A model generated the notes under the pieces. That model saw only the letters and a program-made list of their open reading frames with translations, made no database searches and was not told the origin of the DNA. A program made the position numbers and the translations under genes. A DNA stretch of 64,000 nt from Fibrobacterota bacterium (GTDB lineage: Bacteria > Fibrobacterota > Chitinivibrionia > Chitinivibrionales > Chitinispirillaceae), in assembly GCA_023436205.1 (NCBI GenBank), contig JAEZKC010000059.1:372001-436000 (forward strand). The letters run 5' to 3'. Positions 49,565 through 58,582 of this stretch are shown here, one piece after another. Each line of letters opens with the position of its first letter. The first letter of the stretch is position 1.

Positions 49565-52022
49565 GTATGTAGTGATTCATGGTCACTTTTATCAGCCTCC
49601 CCGGGAAAATCCCTGGCTGGATGTTATCGAGGAGCAGGAATCGGCAAAACCGTATCATGATTGGAACGAGCGTATCTATGACGAATGCTATCGTCCAAAT
49701 GCCTATTCACGGCTGCTTGATCATCATGGCTCGATTGTGGGTATTCACAACAACTATTACAACATGAGCTTTAATATTGGCCCCACACTCTTCTCCTGGC
49801 TTGAGCGTCATCATCCCAATACTGCTAAAAGGATTATCGCTGCTGACGAAGAGAGTTGCAGAAGGTTTGACGGGCACGGCAATGCCATCGCGCAGGTCTA
49901 TAATCATATTATAATGCCTCTTGCTTCCCGCAGAGATCAGCTGACTCAGATTCGCTGGTCGAAATACTTCTTCAAAAAGCGCTATCATCGCGAGCCGGAA
50001 GGAATCTGGCTGGGTGAAACCGCCATTAACATGGAAACGGTTCGCTGCTTGATTGAGGAAGGAATAACCTATGTGGTCCTCTCTCCCAATCAGGCAGAAT
50101 CATTCAGACCAATCAGCGGTGGTGATTGGACCGCAACTGCTCATCAGGGGATAGACACCCGTCGTGCTTATCGCATATTTCCGAGTACACCTGATGGTGA
50201 GGTGCTTCCGGGGCATCTGGATGTGTTTTTCTTTGACGAGGGGCTTTCAAAAGAGATCAGTTTTAATGATCTTCTGAAGGATTCCAGCGCACTCGGTAAT
50301 AGAATCAATGCCGGTTTTGATCATAACAGACAGCAAAATCAGTTGGTTACAATCGCCACTGATGGAGAGACATTTGGTCATCACAAGGCGTTTGGGGATA
50401 TGTGCATCGCTTATTTCTTCAAAGCTGTAGCTCCTAATCTCGGTATCACCCCCGTAAATTTCGGTTATTTCCTCTCCCTTAACCCTCCGGAATTTGAAGT
50501 AAAACTGAAAAATGCTTTTGGAGAGGGTACAGCCTGGAGTTGCGCTCACGGGGTGGGGCGTTGGGCCAGGGACTGTGGTTGCAAAACCGGTGGTGAGGCA
50601 TCCTGGACTCAGGGGTGGAGAGCGCCGCTGCGCTCGGCACTCGATCAGCTTCAAAGCAGTATCAATGCTCATTTCGAGGAAAAGCTGTCAAAACTTTTCA
50701 CCGATCCCTGGGATCTGAGGGATAAATACATCTCCATCATGGGAAATCCCTCTCTGGCGAAAATGACTGAGTTTCTGAAATCGCAGTCTGATAAAATCAG
50801 CTTTGACAGTGACTTGGTACGGGAGGTTCGTCGGCTTCTGGAAGCACAGAAGTTCATGCTGTTTTCCTACACTTCCTGCGGATGGTTTTTCTGTGACATC
50901 AGCGGTATCGAGACTGTTCAGAATATGGCTTACGCTTGCAGGGCGCTGCAATTAGGTATCCCAGAAGAGGAAAAGTCTGCTGAACTTGAAAAATTCATGC
51001 AAAACTTGGCCATGGCGCCCAGTAATCTCAAGAATACCGATGGAAGAACTCTTTTTGAACGTCATATTCTGCCCTTTTTTCACCATGAAAGACTTTTAGC
51101 GTTCACAGCTGCTGTTCAGCAGGTTCTGGCCGTAAAGAAATTTTCACTTTACGAAAAAACCGTCTACAACATGAAACTTAAGTCGGTTCTTTCCACTAAA
51201 GTGGGGCGAATGCACTATGACGGAGTTCATGTGGATATGGAGAGCGGAGTGACCGGGGAAAAGGGTTCCTGGTCGGTTCTGATTTCTCACAGTCCTGAAA
51301 CTGAGCTTCGCGGCTGGATTGTACCTGCTGAAAAAATGCGCTCCGGAAGCAGCAAACCTGATGTGTGGATGGCTCATCCGGAGGCGATTTCCTTTACTTT
51401 GGCAGATCTTTTCTACAGTTCACGGCAGGATCTTTCAGATTTCTTTCAGGGGCGAATGGCCAGCGATACTGATAAGCGGTTTCACGCCTGGATGGATCAG
51501 AATGAGCAGAATCTCAATGTTTTAACTCGCTTGAATTACCCACTGCCAGCCTACTGCAGCACACCGGTTCTGTACGTGCTTCAAAACAGATGGAATCAGC
51601 TGATCCGAAAGCTGGGTAAATGGGGGAGTGAAGATGATATTTTTGCCGATCTTCTTGAATTGCATGCACTTGAGAAGTTATACGAAGTGAAGATCAACAA
51701 AAAATCAAGTGCAAAGGCTCTGGAGGATATTATCATCAAAGATCTGGAGCTGCTCCAGCAGAAAGCAACGGTGAAGTTATGCGAACGACTTACCTATCTG
51801 CTGAACTTCGTTGACAGGTTTGCCATCCCGGTCACTAAAAGCAAGCTGGAAGATATCTTCCACCCCGTCTATGAGGTGCAGTTGCCTTCCCTTTTCGAAA
51901 AGGCTTCAGGGGGCGACCAGGCTAAAGACAAGCAGGATAAGGAGTTGCTGGTTCAGCTGGTAAACTTTGCCAGAAGAATAAATTTCAATATCGACCGTTA
52001 CACTTCAGTCATTTCAAAATAA
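49551..52022 (+). CDS. GH57-family glycosidase with DUF3536 domain
   Basis: 823 aa, cytoplasmic. GH57 motifs: HGHFYQPPRENPW near the N-terminus, GIHNNYYNMSFNIGPTL, GIWLGETAI (nucleophile glutamate of the GIWLPE type) and ATDGETFGHHK (acid aspartate). The C-terminal ~450 residues are DUF3536-like helical sequence (SCGWFFCDISGIETVQNMAYA). GH57 enzymes act on alpha-glucans such as glycogen. A glycogen role is plausible for this storage-forming group, but substrate is unproved. Confidence 0.88.
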   Translation: MTGNKYVVIHGHFYQPPRENPWLDVIEEQESAKPYHDWNERIYDECYRPNAYSRLLDHHGSIVGIHNNYYNMSFNIGPTLFSWLERHHPNTAKRIIAADEESCRRFDGHGNAIAQVYNHIIMPLASRRDQLTQIRWSKYFFKKRYHREPEGIWLGETAINMETVRCLIEEGITYVVLSPNQAESFRPISGGDWTATAHQGIDTRRAYRIFPSTPDGEVLPGHLDVFFFDEGLSKEISFNDLLKDSSALGNRINAGFDHNRQQNQLVTIATDGETFGHHKAFGDMCIAYFFKAVAPNLGITPVNFGYFLSLNPPEFEVKLKNAFGEGTAWSCAHGVGRWARDCGCKTGGEASWTQGWRAPLRSALDQLQSSINAHFEEKLSKLFTDPWDLRDKYISIMGNPSLAKMTEFLKSQSDKISFDSDLVREVRRLLEAQKFMLFSYTSCGWFFCDISGIETVQNMAYACRALQLGIPEEEKSAELEKFMQNLAMAPSNLKNTDGRTLFERHILPFFHHERLLAFTAAVQQVLAVKKFSLYEKTVYNMKLKSVLSTKVGRMHYDGVHVDMESGVTGEKGSWSVLISHSPETELRGWIVPAEKMRSGSSKPDVWMAHPEAISFTLADLFYSSRQDLSDFFQGRMASDTDKRFHAWMDQNEQNLNVLTRLNYPLPAYCSTPVLYVLQNRWNQLIRKLGKWGSEDDIFADLLELHALEKLYEVKINKKSSAKALEDIIIKDLELLQQKATVKLCERLTYLLNFVDRFAIPVTKSKLEDIFHPVYEVQLPSLFEKASGGDQAKDKQDKELLVQLVNFARRINFNIDRYTSVISK

Positions 52023-52035
52023 AACAGTTCAACAA

Positions 52036-52071
52036 CTGGGCTTGAAGGTTTATGATTGCTTTCAAGTCCAG
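52036..52071 (+). terminator. Hairpin after the GH57 gene
   Basis: CTGGGCTTGAA and TTCAAGTCCAG form an 11-bp stem with one G.U pair, 14 bases after the stop codon. Only weak T content follows, so termination efficiency is uncertain. Confidence 0.5.
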
Positions 52072-52128
52072 CTTGTGATATATTAGAGTTAGAAACCGAT
52101 ATGGTTTTTCTCTTTACAAGGGGCCTTC

Positions 52129-52389
52129 ATGATAGAAAAACATCTGATCTTCTGGCTGATTCAGGCTCTGATTCTTCTTTTTGGAATCGCTGTAGGTCAC
52201 AGCTATCTTCTGCTGAGACTGCGCAAAGAGGAGAACAGAAAACGTGAGCTGGAACTGGCGCTTCTCGAAAAAAGATCAGATATCCTGAAACAGGGTAAAA
52301 AGATTGCCCAGGATCTGGAAGATGCCCTTTACAAGGCAAAAATTCAGCAGGAAATTGACGATATTATCCGCAAGGATGAACATCGGTAG
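52129..52389 (+). CDS. Small membrane-anchored coiled-coil protein
   Basis: 86 aa. One N-terminal membrane helix (LIFWLIQALILLFGIAVGHSYLLL) and a charged helix of about 55 residues (RLRKEENRKRELELALLEKR) predicted to form a coiled coil. AAGGGG before ATG 52129. No family recognised; such proteins often scaffold division, motility or secretion complexes, but no context supports a particular role here. Confidence 0.6.
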   Translation: MIEKHLIFWLIQALILLFGIAVGHSYLLLRLRKEENRKRELELALLEKRSDILKQGKKIAQDLEDALYKAKIQQEIDDIIRKDEHR

Positions 52390-52501
52390 AGCTGTGAAAC
52401 CAATCTGATTTCACAGCCGTTCTTCAACTCATTTTCGAACAGTTCAATTTCCAAGACGGTAAAATGTAAGTCTCCGACTCTCCTTAACATATTTTACTGA
52501 A

Positions 52502-53506
52502 ATGATTCTGCTCCTACTTCTGCTTTTGTGTATTCTCGGATCCTTTTTCTTCTCCGGATCTGAGACCGGCTTTATCTCCTGGAACCCGCTCAAGGTGGGG
52601 CACAGCGCCGCGCAGGGTAATCTCAATGCACGCGTTGCTCTATACTTCATGAATCATAAAGACCGCCTCCTATCCACAATTCTTATTGGAAACAATATCT
52701 GTAACGTTGCGGCTGCCCTGATCTTCTCTCAGCTCTATCTTAAAGCCGATCAGCTCTTTCCGCTGGATTTGGGTAGTATCCCATCTCCTGAATCCTGGTT
52801 CCTCACTCCGGTAATGGTGCTCTTTGGAGAAATGATCCCCAAAACTCTCTATAGAATCTATCCTTTCAGGTTAACCCTCAGGTCCATACCGATATTGGCC
52901 ATTCTATATATAATGATGTTTCCATTCTCCTGGCTGCTAAGTCAGTTTTCCAAACTGATAGGTGCCTCAGAAGCTCGAAGCGGGGAGTCATATCGCACTA
53001 AAGTAAGGGAAGAAATGCTGCTCGTGGCGGTGGAAGGGGCTAAGCGGGGAACATTGTTTGAAACCGCAGATCAAGTGATGAACAACACATTTCGACTTAG
53101 AGATCGTGAAGTTCTCTCAATCTCTTCATCTCTTGATCAGTGGAAAAAAAATCACGCCTTATATACTCGTTCCCAAAATTTTTCTCAGATCGGGAAAATG
53201 ATCAGCCTTGAAAATGATGACCTGGTTGTCTTTTCCGATGATTTAAAAAAGCCGGTTGGCTATATAAGGCTTTTGGATCTGATACCCCTGAGCGGGAAAA
53301 CAACTGTGGCTTTCGGCAAATACGTCAAGCCACTTCCGGCCCTTAGAAGTACAATGACACTTCTTTCCTGCTTAAGGCGCATTCGTGAGGATTCACCCCG
53401 CTATTTCGTCATACTGGATAAGGACGGGGCTATTGAAGGTATTTTGGATAAAATGGATCTTTTTGAAGCGGCCTTTTCGAAACTGCCATCCACAATCGGT
53501 GTCTGA
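52502..53506 (+). CDS. CNNM/DUF21-type membrane protein with CBS-like pair
   Basis: 334 aa. N-terminal DUF21 membrane domain (LLLLLLLCILGSFFFSGSETGFIS; STILIGNNICNVAAALIFSQ; FGEMIPKTL), as in CorC/HlyC-type Mg2+/Co2+ transport proteins, then a weakly conserved CBS pair (~195-325; YFVILDKDGAIEGILDKMDL). No CorC_HlyC C-terminal domain, so it is shorter than typical (about 430 aa). No ribosome site precedes ATG 52502, so a leaderless or differently started message is possible. Likely a divalent cation efflux protein. Confidence 0.82.
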   Translation: MILLLLLLLCILGSFFFSGSETGFISWNPLKVGHSAAQGNLNARVALYFMNHKDRLLSTILIGNNICNVAAALIFSQLYLKADQLFPLDLGSIPSPESWFLTPVMVLFGEMIPKTLYRIYPFRLTLRSIPILAILYIMMFPFSWLLSQFSKLIGASEARSGESYRTKVREEMLLVAVEGAKRGTLFETADQVMNNTFRLRDREVLSISSSLDQWKKNHALYTRSQNFSQIGKMISLENDDLVVFSDDLKKPVGYIRLLDLIPLSGKTTVAFGKYVKPLPALRSTMTLLSCLRRIREDSPRYFVILDKDGAIEGILDKMDLFEAAFSKLPSTIGV

Positions 53507-53687
53507 AAATGTCGAAATCTGAATAATGTCGAAAAACTGTGTGCTGAATCAAACCTTCTGTAGAAACCTGCTCTCTATCAACAAAATCTAAAAAATTCCA
53601 GCCTTTTCTCTGCTTTTTATCCATCATATTGTAAAAAAGGCTTGATTCTGACCATTTTCGAATTTAACTTAATTAATTACTTTTTTG

Positions 53688-53716
53688 TTGAGCATCTTTG
53701 ATTAAGCATGTACAAT
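53688..53716 (+). promoter_or_regulatory. Sigma-70 promoter of the M23 peptidase gene
   Basis: TTGAGC, 17-bp spacer, TACAAT; predicted start ~53723, only 13 bases before the ATG, and no Shine-Dalgarno sequence. The 53507-53687 stretch before it holds an AGCCTTTT/AAAAGGCT inverted repeat (about 53600-53644) and a doubled AATGTCGAAA but no gene. Confidence 0.75.
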
Positions 53717-53735
53717 AAAAAAGTAGTCCCTTTTC

Positions 53736-54713
53736 ATGAACTTGTTTCATGATCTCAGATCTCTTTTCAAGACCGGATACATGCAAAAGAACAGTTGGAA
53801 TCTCCTGTATACTGCATCGGGCAGAAACGCTAAAATGCGCTCGGTCAGTTTTTCTCTTTTTACCTGTATCGTTCTGGCCATTTTCATTCTTGCCGGCATA
53901 GTCGGGTTCGCAAGATTGATTTATCTGGGTTCAAGCTACAGTTTGGCTGTCCTGGGAGTATCTCAGGAGCGGCGGGAGAATAAAGGACTGCTCCTTAAGA
54001 TGCAGTTTCTTGAAAAGTATATGCACCAGGAATCAACCACTATTTCCCATATAGTGGCTTTTGAGGATAAAACGCGTCTGAAATATGGAATGGATCCTAT
54101 CAGCAGTGATGTGCGAAAAGCTGGAGTGGGAGGATTCCCATCCAGGGAAGAGGTGCTGATCTCTTCATTGATGGATCCGGTTCTGATGAAGGCCGAATCA
54201 GTCAAGCTTCAGTTTTCCTCCCTTTTACGCCAGGCCGAACTTCAGGAATCGACATTCACTCAAACATCCGAAAACATACTCAGAATGCACTCCCGATGGT
54301 CTCGCCGCCCTTCGATCTGGCCCACCAACGGAAGACTTACATCCACATTCGGTTACCGTTATCACCCCTTTACCGGATATCGACTTCTGCACGAAGGCCT
54401 GGACATAGCCAATAAGCCCTGGACACCAGTGTACGTTACTGCTGACGGCCTTGTAAAGGAAGTCAGCAGCCGCTCACACTTCGGCAATTTGATAAAGGTC
54501 AGCCACCTAAACGGGGAGATCGTCACCTATTATGCTCATCTAAACAAGGCATCTGTGGTAGAGGGGCAGTATGTGAAGCGTGGGGAACTGATTGGCTATA
54601 TGGGCAACACTGGCCGAAGTACCGGACCACACCTTCACTACGAAGTACACCTGAATGGCCGCCCTGTAAATCCCATGTCCTTCATTCTCTCTACTGATCA
54701 AATCGTAGACTGA
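53736..54713 (+). CDS. Membrane-anchored M23 (LytM) peptidoglycan endopeptidase
   Basis: 325 aa. One membrane helix (~35-60, FSLFTCIVLAIFILAGIVGF), a coiled-coil linker (ERRENKGLLLKMQFLEKY), then a C-terminal M23 domain with zinc motifs H-x3-D (HEGLDI) and H-x-H (HLHYEV), opened by TSTFGYRYHPFTG. Both metal motifs are intact, so it should be active on peptide cross-links. Very short leader. Possible roles in division or envelope remodelling. Confidence 0.92.
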   Translation: MNLFHDLRSLFKTGYMQKNSWNLLYTASGRNAKMRSVSFSLFTCIVLAIFILAGIVGFARLIYLGSSYSLAVLGVSQERRENKGLLLKMQFLEKYMHQESTTISHIVAFEDKTRLKYGMDPISSDVRKAGVGGFPSREEVLISSLMDPVLMKAESVKLQFSSLLRQAELQESTFTQTSENILRMHSRWSRRPSIWPTNGRLTSTFGYRYHPFTGYRLLHEGLDIANKPWTPVYVTADGLVKEVSSRSHFGNLIKVSHLNGEIVTYYAHLNKASVVEGQYVKRGELIGYMGNTGRSTGPHLHYEVHLNGRPVNPMSFILSTDQIVD

Positions 54714-54838
54714 TTTCCAATCGCTCCTCGCTTTCCAAATCTCCATAGCCTTTTTCCTGCACAAATCTTTGTCAGAATGATATAATATAACCTTGATAAA
54801 CAGTCAGAAGCAGAGTATCAAAACCAGGAGTAAACGAT

Positions 54839-55258
54839 ATGGTTTTCAACAGGGAAATCTCATTTAGCTCCTCAAAAAGGAGTTGCTGGGTTGATATTAC
54901 AGCCCATGTGCAGAAAATAGTCTTATCCAGCAGCATAAAGGATGGCCTCTGCATGATTCACAGCCTCCATACTACAGGCGGACTGACGCTGAACGAAAAT
55001 GCAGATCCTGACGTTCAGAGAGATTTTTTTTACAAAATAGACAAACTGGTTGACAGGGACCCGAATTTCAGACACGCTGAAGGGAACAGTGACAGCCATC
55101 TCAAGACTTCACTTGTCGGATTGAGTGTTTCGGTTCCGGTGAAATCAGGAAATCTTGTGCTTGGAACATGGCAATCCGTGTACTTCTGTGAATTTGACGG
55201 ACCGCGAAATCGTCGCGCAATGGTGACAGTGCTAGGGGATTCCGGCGAGGGGAAATGA
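54839..55258 (+). CDS. YjbQ/UPF0047 family protein
   Basis: 139 aa, the family's full length. Motifs DITAHVQ, CMIHSLHTTGGLTLNENADPDV, HAEGNSDSHLKTSLVG and GTWQSVYFCEFDGPRNRR are diagnostic; conserved histidines and the final E-F-D-G-P-R form the active site. E. coli YjbQ has weak thiamine-phosphate synthase activity in vivo, and the physiological role is unclear. AGGAG before ATG 54839. Ends with a 4-bp ATGA overlap with the PorV/PorQ-family gene. Confidence 0.93.
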   Translation: MVFNREISFSSSKRSCWVDITAHVQKIVLSSSIKDGLCMIHSLHTTGGLTLNENADPDVQRDFFYKIDKLVDRDPNFRHAEGNSDSHLKTSLVGLSVSVPVKSGNLVLGTWQSVYFCEFDGPRNRRAMVTVLGDSGEGK

Positions 55259-56313
55259 GCTCCAGATTCCAGTTTTTTCGTCTTTTTTTGGTTTTGTTCG
55301 TTGTTTCTGCTTCGGGAGATTCGCTTGATATCCTGTATGCTGATGAAATACTGCACATTCCTGTTGGGGCTGATATTTCAGCGATGGGCGATGCGGGGGT
55401 GGTCTATCCCCGTCGGGCCATCGCCGCACACTGGAACCCTGCAGCTTCCGGAATGCTCGATCGCTATGAAGCATCAGTCGAATATGCAGGGCTTTACTGG
55501 GGCTTGTCTCATCACGGGGCACTGGCATTTCATGCTCCGCTTCAAGGAGCAACCGGCATTACCGCTCTTGTAATACCTTTCTACAGCGGAGCCATCGCCA
55601 CCTTTGATTCGCTTCCCGGTACGTTTCATGAAAGATTGCTGGATCCCTCAAAACGGGCCGATGGGAGTGGAACCGGGGTGATTACCGATAACCAGAACCT
55701 TTTTCTTCTTTCCTTGGGAAAAAAGCTCTCATTTCCAATGCCGCGAAGTGATGCCGCCGGACAGCCTCGGGATATAGTTTTAGCACTTGGACTTGGATTC
55801 AGGGGTATAACTCATATCATTAGAGAAAATCAAAAAGTGCGTATGGGAATGAATGCCAATATCGATGCCGGAATGCTGCTGCAGATCGATCTTGATTATG
55901 ATTTTGTTTCAAAACAGACTGTACGACAATTACTTATGGGTGCTGCATTTAAAAATTTCATTCCCGGCAAGGTGAACTGGGCACATTCTGATGATGGCAG
56001 TGGACTTCGGGAGTACTCGGAACCCCTCAAGCCTGTTCAGTATTTGGGCATTTCCTATAATGATATAAGTAAAATCCTTGGCGCAGACTGGCTTGTTTCC
56101 CTGGAACTGCATAAGGATTATGATGTCTCTTATCACGGGGGAATAGAAGCTGTTTTCTGGGATCTGGCTGCATTCCGGGCTGGTTTTTCAGGAAGTACTC
56201 CGACATTGGGTGCTGGGGTGCGTTACCGTAACTACTTTTTTGATTATGCTTTCCGCTTTGATCCTGTTGCCGTTACAGCACTGAGGGTTTCTGCCGGGAT
56301 CATGTGGAATTAG
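55255..56313 (+). CDS. PorV/PorQ-family outer-membrane protein
   Basis: 352 aa. Signal peptide (~1-20) followed by the family start PVGADISAMGDAGVVYPRRAIAAHWNPAAS, characteristic of PorV/PorQ (UPF0164-like) barrels of the FadL type. Alternating beta-strands run to the end (TLGAGVRYRNYFFDYAFRF). In Bacteroidota PorV shuttles type IX secretion cargo; in other FCB phyla related proteins have unknown cargo. The 4-bp overlap with yjbQ implies co-translation. It supports the idea that the GH9 enzyme's C-terminal domain is a sorting signal. Confidence 0.82.
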   Translation: MSSRFQFFRLFLVLFVVSASGDSLDILYADEILHIPVGADISAMGDAGVVYPRRAIAAHWNPAASGMLDRYEASVEYAGLYWGLSHHGALAFHAPLQGATGITALVIPFYSGAIATFDSLPGTFHERLLDPSKRADGSGTGVITDNQNLFLLSLGKKLSFPMPRSDAAGQPRDIVLALGLGFRGITHIIRENQKVRMGMNANIDAGMLLQIDLDYDFVSKQTVRQLLMGAAFKNFIPGKVNWAHSDDGSGLREYSEPLKPVQYLGISYNDISKILGADWLVSLELHKDYDVSYHGGIEAVFWDLAAFRAGFSGSTPTLGAGVRYRNYFFDYAFRFDPVAVTALRVSAGIMWN

Positions 56314-56381
56314 TGTTTTTAGAAAGTTGTTGTTGATTGAAGGACTTCTTACTCGTAGAGATACTTCTACTGACCATTTCT

Positions 56382-56642
56382 CTACAGATGCTTAAATTTC
56401 TCCTTTGCCCCGTAAAGCTGAGCGATACGTACAGAAAGCTTGTCATCTACTACAGTGATTTCACCCTTGGCGATCATCTTTTTGCTGATATGAACGTCAA
56501 CCGGCTCACCAGCCATGCGGTTGAGCTTCACGATCTGACCCTTTTTCATACTTAACAGGTCGCGAATAGTCATTTTAGTCTGGCCTAGCTGTACAACGAT
56601 GGGTACATTCACATCCAGAAGCATATTTATGCTGTTAGGCAT
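56382..56642 (-). CDS. fliN: FliN-type flagellar switch protein, SpoA domain only
   Basis: 86 aa, essentially one SpoA domain: LLDVNVPIVVQLGQTKMTIRDLLSMKKGQ, LNRMAGEPVDVHISKKMIAKGE and VVDDKLSVRIAQL. FliN forms the lower C-ring and links the motor to CheY~P. It lacks the N-terminal region of longer FliN proteins and is not beside fliM or other motor genes, but has a consensus sigma-70 promoter (56664-56692) and AAAGGAG. A type III secretion SctQ fragment is the alternative. Confidence 0.85.
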   Translation of the reverse strand: MPNSINMLLDVNVPIVVQLGQTKMTIRDLLSMKKGQIVKLNRMAGEPVDVHISKKMIAKGEITVVDDKLSVRIAQLYGAKEKFKHL

Positions 56643-56663
56643 CGTTTAAACTCCTTTAAGTGT

Positions 56664-56692
56664 ATATTACCGCTAAATCCTTAATAAGTCAA
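56664..56692 (-). promoter_or_regulatory. Sigma-70 promoter of fliN
   Basis: Minus strand TTGACT (56692-56687), 17-bp spacer, TAATAT (56669-56664); predicted start ~56657, 15 bases before the start codon's leader with AAAGGAG. Confidence 0.8.
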
Positions 56693-56712
56693 CGGAATTG
56701 ATGACATGGACA

Positions 56713-57411
56713 CTAGTTTGAGATCAGCTGTCCAATGATTGCGGTAAGGGATCCCGCAGCAAATATTGCCACTACCAGAAGAAATGTGATCAGAAAAAGA
56801 GGCGACAAAATGACCATTGCCGCTTTTGTTTTAGTCGTTTCATGAATGGCCGAAATACCAACAATAATCCAGTATAATCCAAAACCGAACCCGAGTAAAG
56901 GTCCCAGATAGGGGATCAGATATAAAATCATGGCTCCCTCACAGTAGCAGACAAGTTTCAGGGTTTGGGAGAACTCGTTTTTTCGTACTCTAAAGATACT
57001 CAATAACAGGTGAAGTACCCCGGCGAATAGCAAAAGCTGCATAAGTATGATAAATGGGGAGAAAAGAAGGTTTGTTGGTCCCATGGAGGACATTTCCGAT
57101 CCGATCTCTGACTGCAGTCCCAATTGAGGAAGACTTACACTCCAGGCATAGGTGGCCAGAAGTGAAATACTGCCGAAAAAGAGCGCAAACACCAGTGCTG
57201 TCCATATCGGAAGCCTCGGTAACTCTCTCTCAAAAAAACGTTGTGGTGATTTGAAAAGAAGCAGAAATGAATCCAGAGTTATAAGCAGTGGATTCGCCAA
57301 AAGATTCAGTTCACCTGAATGGTTGGAAGCATTAAGTAAAGCGGTATTTCCACACACTGCGCAGGAGGACAGAAACGGCTGCGGGACAGCTCCGCATTTT
57401 GGACAATTCAT
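56713..57411 (-). CDS. Yip1-family membrane protein with N-terminal zinc ribbon
   Basis: 232 aa from ATG 57411 (AGAGG upstream; an extension of 23 residues beyond it is less likely). CPKC and CAVC at the N-terminus form a zinc ribbon; a membrane domain of about five helices (LPIWTALVFALFFGSISLLA; LLFAGVLHLLLSIFRV; YIVG-like LYWIIVGISAIHETTK) matches the Yip1 family. Bacterial Yip1 proteins are poorly understood. Confidence 0.8.
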   Translation of the reverse strand: MNCPKCGAVPQPFLSSCAVCGNTALLNASNHSGELNLLANPLLITLDSFLLLFKSPQRFFERELPRLPIWTALVFALFFGSISLLATYAWSVSLPQLGLQSEIGSEMSSMGPTNLLFSPFIILMQLLLFAGVLHLLLSIFRVRKNEFSQTLKLVCYCEGAMILYLIPYLGPLLGFGFGLYWIIVGISAIHETTKTKAAMVILSPLFLITFLLVVAIFAAGSLTAIIGQLISN

Positions 57412-57489
57412 AGAAACCTCTTTTATCAAAGCTGTTGTCTCACAATGAAATATAATGATCGCCCAAGGTCCAACCCTCACAGATTCGGA

Positions 57490-57518
57490 TTGTATATTTA
57501 ATGTAATTATGCTATGAT
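57490..57518 (+). promoter_or_regulatory. Sigma-70 promoter of the epimerase gene
   Basis: TTGTAT (57490-57495), 17-bp spacer, TATGAT (57513-57518); predicted start ~57525, with GGAGGAG shortly before ATG 57538. Confidence 0.75.
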
Positions 57519-57537
57519 TGTTTAAAATGGAGGAGAG

Positions 57538-58548
57538 ATGATTGTTGTTACTGGAGGAGCCGGTTTTATCGGAAGTGCAGTAGTCTGGGATCTCAATAGA
57601 CGAGGTCGAAATGATATACTGATAGTGGACAGACTCAGGTGCGGCGAAAAGTGGAGAAATCTTTCCGCTCTCAGTTATGCAGATTATCTGGATAAAGCCG
57701 ATTTTATAACTCGTCTGGAGGAAAACAGTTTCGGAGATTCAATTGATGCGGTAATTCATCTGGGAGCCTGCTCCTCTACTACCGAGCGCGATGCTGACTA
57801 CCTCATGGAAAACAATTACCGCTACACTTGCCGGATTGCCTCCTGGTGGGAAAACCATCAGAATGCCCGATTCATATATGCCTCAAGTGCCGCAACGTAT
57901 GGAAACGGGGACCAGGGCTACGAAGATGATGAAAGCCGTCTTTATACATTGCGTCCTCTGAACATGTATGGTTACTCAAAACATCTGTTTGATCTCTATG
58001 CTCAGCGTCGGGGAATTTTGGGCAAAATAGTAGGTATCAAGTACTTCAATGTGTTCGGCCCTAATGAAGGTCACAAAGATGATATGCGCAGCGTGGTCAG
58101 TAAAGCCTTTGAAAAGGCCAGGGATGAGGGTGTGATATCGCTATTCAAATCGAACAGACCTCAGTACGGCCACGGTGAGCAGATGCGGGATTTCGTGTAT
58201 GTAAAAGATGCCGTTGCCATGACACTCTATTTTCTTGAAAACAGGAGTGCCGGGGGAATTTTTAATATTGGTACAGGCAGAGCACGGACCTGGAACGATC
58301 TGGCCCGTTCGCTTTTTGCGGCACTGGGAAAAGAGCCCAGGATCGATTACATCGATATGCCGCCATCACTGGAGAAAAAGTATCAGTATTACACTCAGGC
58401 CAGCACTCAAAAACTGAGAGATGTCGGTTGCGACCACACTTGCATGCCACTGGAAGAATCGGTGAAGGATTATGTGTGTGGCTATCTACTTGAGGACAAG
58501 CGTTTGGGAGATGAGAAAGCAGCCCTGCAGTCTTTTGCTTTAGCGTAA
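57538..58548 (+). CDS. hldD: ADP-L-glycero-D-manno-heptose 6-epimerase
   Basis: 336 aa extended SDR. NADP-binding GGAGFIGSAVVWDL, VIHLGACSSTTERD (HldD-specific), catalytic YGYSKHLFD (Y-x3-K), FNVFGPNEGHKDDM and GHGEQMRDFVYVKD. It makes the heptose donor for LPS inner core, so the organism makes heptose-containing LPS. No other hld genes in the window. The gene is slightly longer than the 310-residue E. coli enzyme owing to a C-terminal tail. Confidence 0.94.
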   Translation: MIVVTGGAGFIGSAVVWDLNRRGRNDILIVDRLRCGEKWRNLSALSYADYLDKADFITRLEENSFGDSIDAVIHLGACSSTTERDADYLMENNYRYTCRIASWWENHQNARFIYASSAATYGNGDQGYEDDESRLYTLRPLNMYGYSKHLFDLYAQRRGILGKIVGIKYFNVFGPNEGHKDDMRSVVSKAFEKARDEGVISLFKSNRPQYGHGEQMRDFVYVKDAVAMTLYFLENRSAGGIFNIGTGRARTWNDLARSLFAALGKEPRIDYIDMPPSLEKKYQYYTQASTQKLRDVGCDHTCMPLEESVKDYVCGYLLEDKRLGDEKAALQSFALA

Positions 58549-58582
58549 GCCGGTCTAAGAGTACACTCTGAGGAGTAAATCA

